Shown here in pieces: positions 42,082-50,136 of a stretch of DNA of 64,000 nucleotides. This DNA is from Pyruvatibacter sp. GTDB lineage: Bacteria; Pseudomonadota; Alphaproteobacteria; CGMCC-115125. A model generated the notes under the pieces. That model saw only the letters and a list, made by a program, of their open reading frames with translations. It did not search any database and was not told the DNA's origin. Both the position numbers and the translations under genes were made by a program. The DNA lies in the NCBI RefSeq assembly GCF_040219635.1, contig NZ_JAVJSC010000003.1:568501-632500 (forward strand), in the 5' to 3' direction. Positions within the stretch are counted from its first letter, which is position 1. Each line of letters starts with the position of its first letter.

Positions 42082-44385
42082 CTAGCCGCCCTGCGACCCG
42101 GCTGCGATCGCCGCCTTGCGGTCTTCGCGGGCGCGGGTAACGATGTAGCCATAGATCAGATCGATCTCTTCATCAGAATGAAGGTCCGAGAACTTTGCCA
42201 TACCTGTGTGGCCCAGCATTCCATCCGCCACAATCGCCTTGAAGTTTTCATGGATGACCGGCGACATGTAGCGAAGGTCAGGAATAACCCCCGGTGAAAT
42301 GGCCAGAGCGCCATGACACAGCGCACAGGTTCCCATGAACAGCACACCGCCCTGCCGTACTTCGGCAGCGGTAAGCTGCACGTCAGAAGGCGGTTCGGGG
42401 ATGTTGAGGTTTTTCTCGGTCACCTGCGGATACTCCGCCGTACCGCCAACCTCAAACACGAGCAACCGGCCTTCGTTGCCATAACGCGCCGCCGACGCCG
42501 TGCGGGCATCGCCTGCGGTGATGGCCGCACCGCCCCAGCCAAGCAGCACAGCAACATATTGCTTGCCATCAACCGCATAGGTGATGGGTGGCGCAATGAT
42601 GCCTGTCTTGGTTTCAACTTCCCAAAGCTGCTCGCCATTGTCCGCACGGTAGGCGCGGAACATGCCATCGCCAGTACCCTGGAACACCAGGTTGCCCGCT
42701 GTTGTCAGCACGCCCCCGTTCCAGTGGTCCTTGTGGATGACCGCCCAGGCTTCTTCCTGCTTGACCGGATCCCATGCCTTAAGAACACCGCGGTTGTAGG
42801 GAAGATCGCCTTCGGCTTCCAGTGTCTCGATGATGGTGTCGTAATAGGCATCCCACTTCATGCCGGTGTTCCACCAGCGGTCACGGATTTCATGCACCTC
42901 CTGGGAATCCGCATAGATGCCGAATGTCTCCATGGCGGGGATGTACACCAGCCCCGTGTCCGGGTTGAACGCCATCGGATGCCAGTTATGGCCGCCGATC
43001 GCGCCTGGCAGAACAATCTGCGTTTGGTCTTCGTAATCGGATTCCGGTGCCTCCACGGGCCGCCCGGTTTCCATGTCCACATGGGTGGCCCATGTTGCGA
43101 GCGTATATTTCTCGGCCGAAATAAGTTCGCCCGTCACCCGGTCCAGAACATAGAAGAACCCGTTCTTGGGTGCCTGCATCGCAACCTTGCGCATCTCACC
43201 GTCTATTTCGAGATCGGCCAGAATAATGTGCTGTGTAGCGGTGTAGTCCCATGTGTCGCCGGGCGTTGTCTGATAGTGCCATTTGAGATCGCCCGTATCC
43301 GGGTCCACCGCGAGAATGGACGACAGATAGAGGTTGTCGCCACCACCGGGAGACCGCACATAGCGCGACCATGGCGAGCCGTTGCCGGTCCCCACGTAAA
43401 GCGTGTTGAGCTCCGGATCATAGACCATGGTGTCCCAGGTGGTGCCGCCCCCGCCGATTTCCCACCACGGCGGGCCGGTGTAATCCTCGCCCATGGACCA
43501 TGTATCCATGGCCGCTTCGAGAGCCGGGCTTTCAGCAGGCTCGTCCGGGTTGCCGGGCACCGTATAGAAGCGCCAAAGTTGCTCGCCGGTATTGGCGTCG
43601 TAGGCCGTGAAGTAACCGCGCACCCCAAGCTCGGCGCCGCCATTGCCGATAATGACCTTGCCATTGATGACGCGCGGCGCACCCGTGATCGTATAGGGCG
43701 GCGTGTTGTTGATGGTATCCACCTGCCACACAGGTTCGCCCGTCCTGGCATCCAGCGCATGGAGGCGTCCGTCGAATGACGCCACATATACCTTGCCGTC
43801 CCACACGGCCACGCCACGGTTCACCACATCACAGCAGCCATAGCGGCCCCATTCGCCGGGCACTTCAGGATCAAACACCCAAAGCTCCTCGCCGGTGCGC
43901 GCATCAAGGGCGTGCGTCACACCCCAGTTGCCGGTCATGAACATGTAGCCGTCCACCACGATGGGCGACGCTTCAAGGCCACGGTTTGTATACATCTCAT
44001 AGGACCACGACAGGCCCAGCTCAGACACATTGTCGGCGTTGATCTCATTGAGCGGCGAATAGCGCTGCTCTGAGTAGGTGCGCCCGTGCGCCAGCCAGTT
44101 CTGTGGCTCGCTGTCAGCATCAATAATGCGTGCCGCCGTAATCTTGGTGGCGTCTGCAATACTCTTTCGGGCTGTGTTTTCAGCAGGCGCTGCTGGCTCT
44201 CCGGCAGCCACCTCCGCAGGGACCGCTTCCTCTACAGCCGCCGGAACCGTCGCCTGCACGGCCTGATCCGCATCCAACGGTCCGCGATCAGGGCCAAGCG
44301 CCACCGCAGAAACAACAAACACCGCAACAATGGCCAGACCGGCCATGGCCGGGGTCACAGACCCCGCACCCTTCCAATAACTCAT
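42082..44385 (-). CDS. PQQ-dependent alcohol dehydrogenase with C-terminal cytochrome c domain
   Basis: A 767-aa type II quinohaemoprotein alcohol dehydrogenase, periplasmic, tethered by an N-terminal hydrophobic segment (about residues 12-32). The PQQ propeller shows the vicinal cysteine pair YGCCDVVNRG and the catalytic Asp in PGDTWDYTATQ; a Thr two residues after that Asp suggests the Ca form rather than the lanthanide form (DxD). The haem c motif CALCH lies near residue 685. It oxidises alcohols and passes electrons to the respiratory chain, and could follow CYP153 in alkane use (inference). Start 44385 has GGAGG. Confidence 0.92.
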   Translation of the reverse strand: MSYWKGAGSVTPAMAGLAIVAVFVVSAVALGPDRGPLDADQAVQATVPAAVEEAVPAEVAAGEPAAPAENTARKSIADATKITAARIIDADSEPQNWLAHGRTYSEQRYSPLNEINADNVSELGLSWSYEMYTNRGLEASPIVVDGYMFMTGNWGVTHALDARTGEELWVFDPEVPGEWGRYGCCDVVNRGVAVWDGKVYVASFDGRLHALDARTGEPVWQVDTINNTPPYTITGAPRVINGKVIIGNGGAELGVRGYFTAYDANTGEQLWRFYTVPGNPDEPAESPALEAAMDTWSMGEDYTGPPWWEIGGGGTTWDTMVYDPELNTLYVGTGNGSPWSRYVRSPGGGDNLYLSSILAVDPDTGDLKWHYQTTPGDTWDYTATQHIILADLEIDGEMRKVAMQAPKNGFFYVLDRVTGELISAEKYTLATWATHVDMETGRPVEAPESDYEDQTQIVLPGAIGGHNWHPMAFNPDTGLVYIPAMETFGIYADSQEVHEIRDRWWNTGMKWDAYYDTIIETLEAEGDLPYNRGVLKAWDPVKQEEAWAVIHKDHWNGGVLTTAGNLVFQGTGDGMFRAYRADNGEQLWEVETKTGIIAPPITYAVDGKQYVAVLLGWGGAAITAGDARTASAARYGNEGRLLVFEVGGTAEYPQVTEKNLNIPEPPSDVQLTAAEVRQGGVLFMGTCALCHGALAISPGVIPDLRYMSPVIHENFKAIVADGMLGHTGMAKFSDLHSDEEIDLIYGYIVTRAREDRKAAIAAGSQGG

Positions 44386-44822
44386 GCTGGTCCCCTCCAA
44401 GGGTAGGGCACAAAAAGCCCCGACAGACGGTGCCGCTGATTATTCGCGGCGTTTTTTCAACTATTCAGCCACGAAACTAGCGCGCCTTCGCCGTTTGTGA
44501 AAGCGGGAGCAAAAATTACCCCTCAAAGTACGCACAAAAAATGGGCATTTACCTGTGGCCGCCTACTAATTAGGCGGAATTACCGCCTCAGCGCTGTGCA
44601 CCGAATCTGACCCCCGGTGATTCTGACCGTGATTCCAACGCGCTAGCCGGTTAATGCCGACTTGGCACGCTTCATGATTCCTTAATGGTCGCCTGGGGGG
44701 CTGGAGCGCACGAAATCATGCGCGTTTTCTCCGGGAACACATCAAGGCGATCGGCGCTCGTGCCGGTCGCCACACAACTAGGCCAGTGAGAAACCGGCCA
44801 GAGCCCATACGAAGGAGGCCCA
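44386..44822. promoter_or_regulatory. Intergenic region with possible sigma-54 promoter for glnK
   Basis: 437 bp without a gene between the divergent PQQ dehydrogenase and glnK. TTGGCACGCTTCATGA (44662-44677) resembles a sigma-54 element: the -24 half TGGCAC is perfect, but the -12 half is weak (ATGA for TTGC). Upstream, CTGACC occurs twice, 17 bp apart (about 44607-44630), around CACCG...CGGTG. NtrC control of glnK-amtB is common in this group; here it is only suggested. Confidence 0.4.
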
Positions 44823-45161
44823 ATGAAACTGGTTATGGCAGTCATCAAGCCGTTCAAACTGGACGAAGTCCGCGAGGCACTGACCTCGCTCGGCGTTCAG
44901 GGTTTGACGGTGACGGAAGTGAAGGGGTTCGGGCGGCAGAAGGGCCACACCGAAGTCTATCGCGGCGCTGAATATGCCGTGAGCTTTCTGCCCAAACTGA
45001 AAATCGAAGTTGTCATCAAGGACGAGCAGGTGGAGCAGGTGGTCGAATCGATCGCCTCCAACGCCAAGACCGGCCAGATCGGCGACGGCAAGATCTTTGT
45101 GTACCCGATCGATCAAGTGATGCGCATCCGCACCGGCGAGACCGACGGCGACGCGCTTTAA
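44823..45161 (+). CDS. glnK: Nitrogen regulatory protein PII (GlnK type)
   Basis: A 112-aa PII protein, full length. MKLVMAVIKPFKLDEVREAL start, T-loop with the uridylylation site Tyr51 (EVYRGAEYAVSF), and the ATP-site GDGKIFV near residue 85. It senses 2-oxoglutarate, ATP and ADP, and blocks the ammonium channel when nitrogen is plentiful. An amtB gene follows 29 bp downstream, which supports GlnK over GlnB. Confidence 0.95.
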   Translation: MKLVMAVIKPFKLDEVREALTSLGVQGLTVTEVKGFGRQKGHTEVYRGAEYAVSFLPKLKIEVVIKDEQVEQVVESIASNAKTGQIGDGKIFVYPIDQVMRIRTGETDGDAL

Positions 45162-45190
45162 GAGATTTCGTGTGAGAGGAGAAATCTACT

Positions 45191-46531
45191 ATGGATAACC
45201 TGAAGAAGTTCTGGGGTCTTGCCATTGCGGTAGCCCTTACGGGCATGCTGCTGGTGGACCCGGCACTTGCCCAGGAGGCTGAAGAGGCACCGCCCTCAAC
45301 ATCTCCCGAAGAAGCCTATTTCGTATTCAACACGCTGCTGTTCCTGATCGGCGGCTTCCTGGTTATGTGGATGGCAGCAGGTTTTGCCATGCTCGAAGCC
45401 GGTCTCGTTCGCTCAAAGAACGTGGCCATGCAGTGCACCAAGAACATCGGCCTGTTCTCTATTGCGGGCCTGATGTACTGGCTGGTCGGCTACAACCTTA
45501 TGTATGACGGCGTCGATGGGGGTTACCTCGGCTCGTTCACATGGTTCGCCCATCCTGAGCACAGCGCAGAAGACCTTACCTACGCTGCGGGCACATCAGA
45601 CTGGTTCTTCCAGATGGTGTTCTGTGCAACCACCGCGTCCATCGTGTCCGGTACGGTTGCCGAGCGCATCAAGCTGTGGCCGTTCCTGATCTTCGTTGCC
45701 ATCCTGACGGGCTTCATTTACCCGATCCAGGCGTCCTGGCAGTGGGGCGGCGGCTGGCTCTCAGAAATGGGCTTCTCCGACTTCGCCGGTTCTACGCTTG
45801 TGCACTCCACAGGTGGTTGGGCAGCGCTCGTTGGTGCCATTGTTCTGGGTGCACGTGCAGGCAAATACGGTCCCGATGGCCAGATCAATGCGATCCCCGG
45901 TTCATCCCTTCCGCTTGCCACGCTTGGTACGTTCATCCTGTGGCTCGGCTGGTTCGGCTTCAACGGCGGTTCACAGCTTGCTCTTGGTACGCTTGGTGAT
46001 GCGTCTGACGTCAGCCGTATCTTCGCCAACACCAACATCGCGGCTGCCGCAGGTGTTGTGGTTGCGATGGTGCTGACCCAGGTCATCTACAAGAAGGTGG
46101 ACCTCACCATGGCACTTAACGGTGCTCTGGCCGGTCTTGTGTCAATCACGGCTGAGCCGCTGACACCGACCTTCCTGTCAGCAGCTCTTATCGGTGGTGC
46201 CGGTGGCCTCATCGTGGTGCTGACCGTGCCGCTTCTTGACCGCCTTCACATCGACGATGTGGTCGGCGCAGTCCCGGTTCACCTGTTCGCAGGTATCTGG
46301 GGCACGATGGCGGTTCCCCTCACCAATGGCGACACGAACTTCGTGACGCAGTTCATTGGTGTGGCTTCAATCGGCGCCTTCGTGGTGGTGGCCAGCCTGC
46401 TGTTCTGGCTGATCCTCCGCTTCACGATCGGCATCCGGGCGTCTGCCGAGGAAGAGATGGAGGGTCTCGACCGCTCCGAACTCGGCCTCGAAGCCTACCC
46501 GGAGTTTGGCCGCGGATCGCAAACCATCTAA
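45191..46531 (+). CDS. amtB: Ammonium transporter AmtB (with signal sequence)
   Basis: A 446-aa Amt/Rh-family channel, about eleven membrane helices after an N-terminal signal peptide (residues 1 to about 25, cleavage after ALA). The family motif FAGSTLVHSTGGWAALVGAI and the pore histidines (HSTGG; VHLFAGIWGT) are intact. It conducts ammonium or ammonia and is gated by the co-transcribed GlnK. GAGGAGAAA precedes the ATG. A strong terminator lies downstream. Confidence 0.95.
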   Translation: MDNLKKFWGLAIAVALTGMLLVDPALAQEAEEAPPSTSPEEAYFVFNTLLFLIGGFLVMWMAAGFAMLEAGLVRSKNVAMQCTKNIGLFSIAGLMYWLVGYNLMYDGVDGGYLGSFTWFAHPEHSAEDLTYAAGTSDWFFQMVFCATTASIVSGTVAERIKLWPFLIFVAILTGFIYPIQASWQWGGGWLSEMGFSDFAGSTLVHSTGGWAALVGAIVLGARAGKYGPDGQINAIPGSSLPLATLGTFILWLGWFGFNGGSQLALGTLGDASDVSRIFANTNIAAAAGVVVAMVLTQVIYKKVDLTMALNGALAGLVSITAEPLTPTFLSAALIGGAGGLIVVLTVPLLDRLHIDDVVGAVPVHLFAGIWGTMAVPLTNGDTNFVTQFIGVASIGAFVVVASLLFWLILRFTIGIRASAEEEMEGLDRSELGLEAYPEFGRGSQTI

Positions 46532-46561
46532 TGGCGATCTAACGCTCAACCAACTCAAACA

Positions 46562-46593
46562 GCACCGGGGCGCGGTTTGCCCCGCCCCGGTGC
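46562..46593 (+). terminator. GC-rich hairpin after the first amtB
   Basis: An 11-bp perfect stem GCACCGGGGCG / CGCCCCGGTGC, 30 bp past the amtB stop. The following sequence CCTCCTTGTTT is only moderately T-rich, so it may slow transcription before the stronger terminator at 46667. Confidence 0.6.
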
Positions 46594-46666
46594 CCTCCTT
46601 GTTTCCTCCGCTCTGTTTTGCCCTTCTCCCTTGAAGGTCGCGTCACAGAGCAACCTCCCAACTTGA

Positions 46667-46700
46667 GGCCCGGCGGTTTTTCCGCCGGGCCTTTTCTTTT
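46667..46700 (+). terminator. Rho-independent terminator after glnK-amtB
   Basis: A perfect 10-bp stem GGCCCGGCGG / CCGCCGGGCC, loop TTTTT, followed by TTTTCTTTT. A canonical intrinsic terminator that separates the glnK-amtB operon from the second amtB. Confidence 0.92.
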
Positions 46701-47008
46701 GAGCTCATCGGTCTTTTGGCTGATCCGGCCCGTGTGCCCAATTGCCCATGTGCCGCGCCAAATTGCACACTTCGTCTAAGGCTGTTTGTTGTGCATACTG
46801 CCAGCCTGCTAACCAACGAAACAGGCGGGACCAAAAACACCGCACAAAGACTATGGATCGACGCCCACCACGCTGCCCGCAAAAGCAGCCGGAGGGATCA
46901 AAATCTGTGCAGCACCAATCGCGGTCAACGATGCGGTCACAGCACAAACGGCAAAAACAAAACGGGCGCTGACCACAGCGTCTCATTCCTGGAGGGGGAA
47001 CCAGAATA
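46701..47008. other. Gap before the second amtB, no gene
   Basis: 308 bp that should carry the promoter of the second ammonium transporter, since a strong terminator lies upstream. No coding frame, repeat or clear sigma-54 element is seen. Confidence 0.4.
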
Positions 47009-48277
47009 ATGGAAAACTTCGATCCGGCGGCTGTCTCGACGGCCCTGACCGGCGCAGACGTGTTTTTCGTGCTGATGGGCGCGATACTTGTGTTTGCCAT
47101 GCATGGCGGCTTCGCATTCTTGGAAGTCGGCACGGTGCGGCGCAAAAACCAGGTCAACGCGCTGGTCAAGATCATGGTGGATTTTTCAATCTCCACCGTC
47201 TCTTATTTTTTCGTCGGCTTCATGGTCGCATACGGCACCACATTCTTCCTGTCCGCCACCATCCTGTCAGGCAATGCGCCTGGCCCCGATGGCGTCCAGT
47301 TCGCAGGCTCAGGCCTCGACCTTGTGAAGTTCTTCTTCCTGGCAACGTTTGCCGCAGCCATCCCCGCCATCATTTCAGGCGGCATTGCCGAACGCGCCAA
47401 GTTCTGGCCACAGGCGATGGCAACAGCCGTCATCGTCGGTCTGATCTACCCGTTCTTTGAAGGTCTGATCTGGAACGGCAATTACGGTATCCAGGAAACA
47501 CTCGAAGCAACCTTTGGTGCGCCGTTCCGTGACTTTGCGGGGTCTGTCGTTGTGCATGCCGTTGGTGGCTGGCTCGCGCTGGGCGCCGTGCTGGTGCTTG
47601 GCCCCCGGCTTGGCCGCTACAAGCCCGGTCAGCCCGCAGCGCAGGGCATTCCGCCCTCCAACATTCCATGGCTCGCAATGGGTTCGTGGATGCTGTGCAT
47701 CGGCTGGTTCGGCTTCAACGTGATGACCGCAGGTTCCCTTGAAGGCGTGACCGGGCTTGTTGCCATCAACTCACTCATGGCGCTGGTCGGCGGCGTCATT
47801 GCCGCCGTCATTGTCGGCCGCAACGATCCGGGTTTCGTGCACAACGGCGCGCTCGCAGGTCTTGTGGCTGTGTGTGCCGGGTCTGACATCATGCACCCCA
47901 TCGGCTCGCTGATTACCGGTGGTGTGGCAGGCGCACTCTTTGTAGTCACGTTCCAGTTGGCGCAAAACCGCTGGAAAATTGACGATGTGCTGGGCGTGTG
48001 GCCACTGCATGGTCTGTGCGGCGCATGGGGCGGCATTGCTGCGGGCATCTTCGGCTCAACCGCACTGGGCGGCATGGGCGGCGTGGCCCTTGGCTCGCAG
48101 ATAGTCGGTACCGTGATGGGGGCCGGATATGCGCTCATTCTGGGTTACGTGCTCTATGGCGTTCTCAATGCCACCATCGGCATTCGCCTGACGCCGGAAG
48201 ATGAAGAGCGCGGCGCGGACCTGTCGGTCCACTCGATCTCGGCCTACCCGGAGGACGACCTCACTTCGAGGCGCTAG
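47009..48277 (+). CDS. Second ammonium transporter (Amt family)
   Basis: A 422-aa Amt-family channel without a cleavable signal peptide; the N-terminus starts outside with a short polar segment, then about eleven helices. Motifs FAGSVVVHAVGGWLALGAVL and the pore residues HAVGG and WPLHGLCGAWGG are present. It differs clearly from the neighbouring AmtB, so it is an ancient paralogue and not a recent copy. It has its own upstream region and GGAGGGGG ribosome site. Confidence 0.93.
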   Translation: MENFDPAAVSTALTGADVFFVLMGAILVFAMHGGFAFLEVGTVRRKNQVNALVKIMVDFSISTVSYFFVGFMVAYGTTFFLSATILSGNAPGPDGVQFAGSGLDLVKFFFLATFAAAIPAIISGGIAERAKFWPQAMATAVIVGLIYPFFEGLIWNGNYGIQETLEATFGAPFRDFAGSVVVHAVGGWLALGAVLVLGPRLGRYKPGQPAAQGIPPSNIPWLAMGSWMLCIGWFGFNVMTAGSLEGVTGLVAINSLMALVGGVIAAVIVGRNDPGFVHNGALAGLVAVCAGSDIMHPIGSLITGGVAGALFVVTFQLAQNRWKIDDVLGVWPLHGLCGAWGGIAAGIFGSTALGGMGGVALGSQIVGTVMGAGYALILGYVLYGVLNATIGIRLTPEDEERGADLSVHSISAYPEDDLTSRR

Positions 48278-48654
48278 CCCGCAGGGAATACCAGACCAAA
48301 CGGCACAAGGCCCGGCTGCGAAAGCGGTCGGGCCTTTGCTGTTGCACCATAGTGCGCGGGCTGGGGCACAACGGCAAAACTTGTTTTGCCGGCAAGCGTA
48401 AGCGCGCGGCCTGCCTGTTGATGTGCTGCGACACGTCTCCAGCGGACAATGACCTTTCCGGCACGCGGGGCAAACCACAAGGTGAGCCCGCCGGCAAAAA
48501 CAGCCAGATCAATTATCAGCGCCTGCATGATGTTGAAACCCATGGCAATGGACGCGCACAAAACATAAAGGCCCGCAAAGGCCGCCGTGAATGCCATCAG
48601 CCCGCCCAGATGGGCAAGCCTGCTGGTGGCAGCGTATGATCCGGTCACATGCAT
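48274..48654 (-). CDS. Putative small membrane protein
   Basis: A 126-aa frame with three hydrophobic segments (about residues 16-36, 42-62 and a weaker third) and a basic tail. It overlaps the stop of the second amtB by 4 bp tail to tail. Its C-terminal codons lie over a hairpin that looks like the amtB terminator, so the frame may be shorter in practice or not a gene. No family recognised. Confidence 0.45.
   Translation of the reverse strand: MHVTGSYAATSRLAHLGGLMAFTAAFAGLYVLCASIAMGFNIMQALIIDLAVFAGGLTLWFAPRAGKVIVRWRRVAAHQQAGRALTLAGKTSFAVVPQPAHYGATAKARPLSQPGLVPFGLVFPAG
48307..48336 (+). terminator. Probable terminator of the second amtB
   Basis: An 8-bp stem AAGGCCCG / CGGGCCTT with a 14-nt loop that can pair further, followed by TGCTGTTG. 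The T-run is weak. It lies 30 bp past the stop codon and inside the convergent small membrane-protein frame. Confidence 0.55.
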
Positions 48655-48931
48655 CTCATCTCACCCGCCTGTACATCTTTTGAAGCAACATCGGTTCGAG
48701 CTTGAGATGAATCCTAGACGCCAGATATTGCACCTGCCCTGACAAGGCCGTTGGCAATTCGTTCAACTTGTAAGCAGCCGCTTTACGGATTTAGAGGCAT
48801 GACCCCAAGCGCCGCGTTAACAAAGCGTTAAGCCTAAGGCTTCAGGCTGACATGACTGCCCAAAAGCGCCCAAACCCTGCGCCCTGCGCGCTCCTGACGC
48901 CCCATCATGACGGACCCCGTTCGTGCCGCAT

Positions 48932-50134
48932 ATGACCGCCTCAACTGACCGTTTTGACGGGATGCCCGCGTCGCCATTTGCACGGCTGCGCACACTGCTG
49001 GCCGACCATGAGCCCGGCGACACGCCCATCAACATGGCGCTGGGCGAACCGCAGCACCCCTACCCTGACTTCATCCTGCGCGAGATCACGGCCGCTGCAG
49101 CAGGCTTTGGACAATACCCGCCTGCCCTTGGCACACCTGCCTTTCGTGCTGCCTGCGCTGGTTGGCTTGAGCGCCGCTATGCGCTTGCCGGTGCGATTGA
49201 TGCCGATGCCATGATCCTGCCCGCCAATGGCACACGCGAAGCGCTGTTCAACATTGCCCAGGTCATCACACCGCCGGGCACGTCTGACAAAAGCAGTTCC
49301 CGCCCTTCGATCCTGCTGCCAAACCCGTTTTATCAATGCTACGCAGCCGCAGCGCTGGGGGCTGGTGCCATCCCTGTCTATCTGAACGCCACCGCCGCGA
49401 CAGGCCACCTGCCCGACCTTGCCTCTGTGTCCGAAAAAGAGCTGAAGCGCGCAGCCGCGCTCTACATCTGCTCGCCTGCCAACCCGCAGGGCGCCGCCGC
49501 CGACACCGGGTACTGGACATCACTCATCAAGCTCGCCCGTGCCCATGACATCGTCATTGTTGCGGATGAATGCTACGCGGACATTTATACGCGCACACCG
49601 CCGACGGGCATTCTGGAAGTAGCGCACCACGCGGGGCTTGGGTTCAACGGCATCATCACTTTCCACTCGCTGTCAAAGCGCAATAATCTGCCGGGTCTGC
49701 GGTCCGGATTCTCCGCAGGCGACCCCGACCTGACCGCGCGTTTTGCCAAGTTCCGCAATCTTGCAGCCCCTCAGGTTCCGTTGCCGGTAATGGCCGCCAG
49801 CATTGCCGCATGGAACAACGACGATGACGCGGCCCGCAACCGTGCCCTTTACGCTCAAAAGTTCGATGCGGCCGCCAACATCCTTGGCAACCGTTTTGAC
49901 TTTTGCGTTCCCGACGGCGGCTTCTTTTTATGGTTGAACATGGCTGAGGCTGGCGGCGGAGAAAAAGCAACCCTTGCCCTGTGGCGCGAAGCTGGTATCC
50001 GCGTCCTGCCCGGTGCCTATTTGTCGCGCGACACTGAGCACGGCAATCCGGGTACAGACTATATTCGCGTCGCTCTTGTCGGCAGCCAGCAAGACACCGT
50101 TCGTGCCCTTACACGCATGTCGGAGATTTTCTGA
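48932..50134 (+). CDS. dapC: Class I aminotransferase, DapC-like (succinyldiaminopimelate transaminase)
   Basis: A 400-aa PLP-dependent aminotransferase. The PLP-lysine motif FHSLSKRNNLPGLRSGF is diagnostic of the DapC group of lysine and peptidoglycan-precursor synthesis; NPFYQCYAAAA, ADECYADIYT and the final Arg in YIRVALV fit fold type I. Family members make N-succinyl-diaminopimelate. ATG 48932 was used; a GTG three codons upstream is possible. The ftsK gene starts 2 bp after its stop. Confidence 0.88.
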   Translation: MTASTDRFDGMPASPFARLRTLLADHEPGDTPINMALGEPQHPYPDFILREITAAAAGFGQYPPALGTPAFRAACAGWLERRYALAGAIDADAMILPANGTREALFNIAQVITPPGTSDKSSSRPSILLPNPFYQCYAAAALGAGAIPVYLNATAATGHLPDLASVSEKELKRAAALYICSPANPQGAAADTGYWTSLIKLARAHDIVIVADECYADIYTRTPPTGILEVAHHAGLGFNGIITFHSLSKRNNLPGLRSGFSAGDPDLTARFAKFRNLAAPQVPLPVMAASIAAWNNDDDAARNRALYAQKFDAAANILGNRFDFCVPDGGFFLWLNMAEAGGGEKATLALWREAGIRVLPGAYLSRDTEHGNPGTDYIRVALVGSQQDTVRALTRMSEIF

Positions 50135-50136
50135 TC

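Noticed and set aside
42313..43779. 488-codon forward frame opposite the PQQ dehydrogenase
   Set aside because: Shadow frame; rich in His and Arg with no domain, while the reverse strand encodes a complete quinoprotein.
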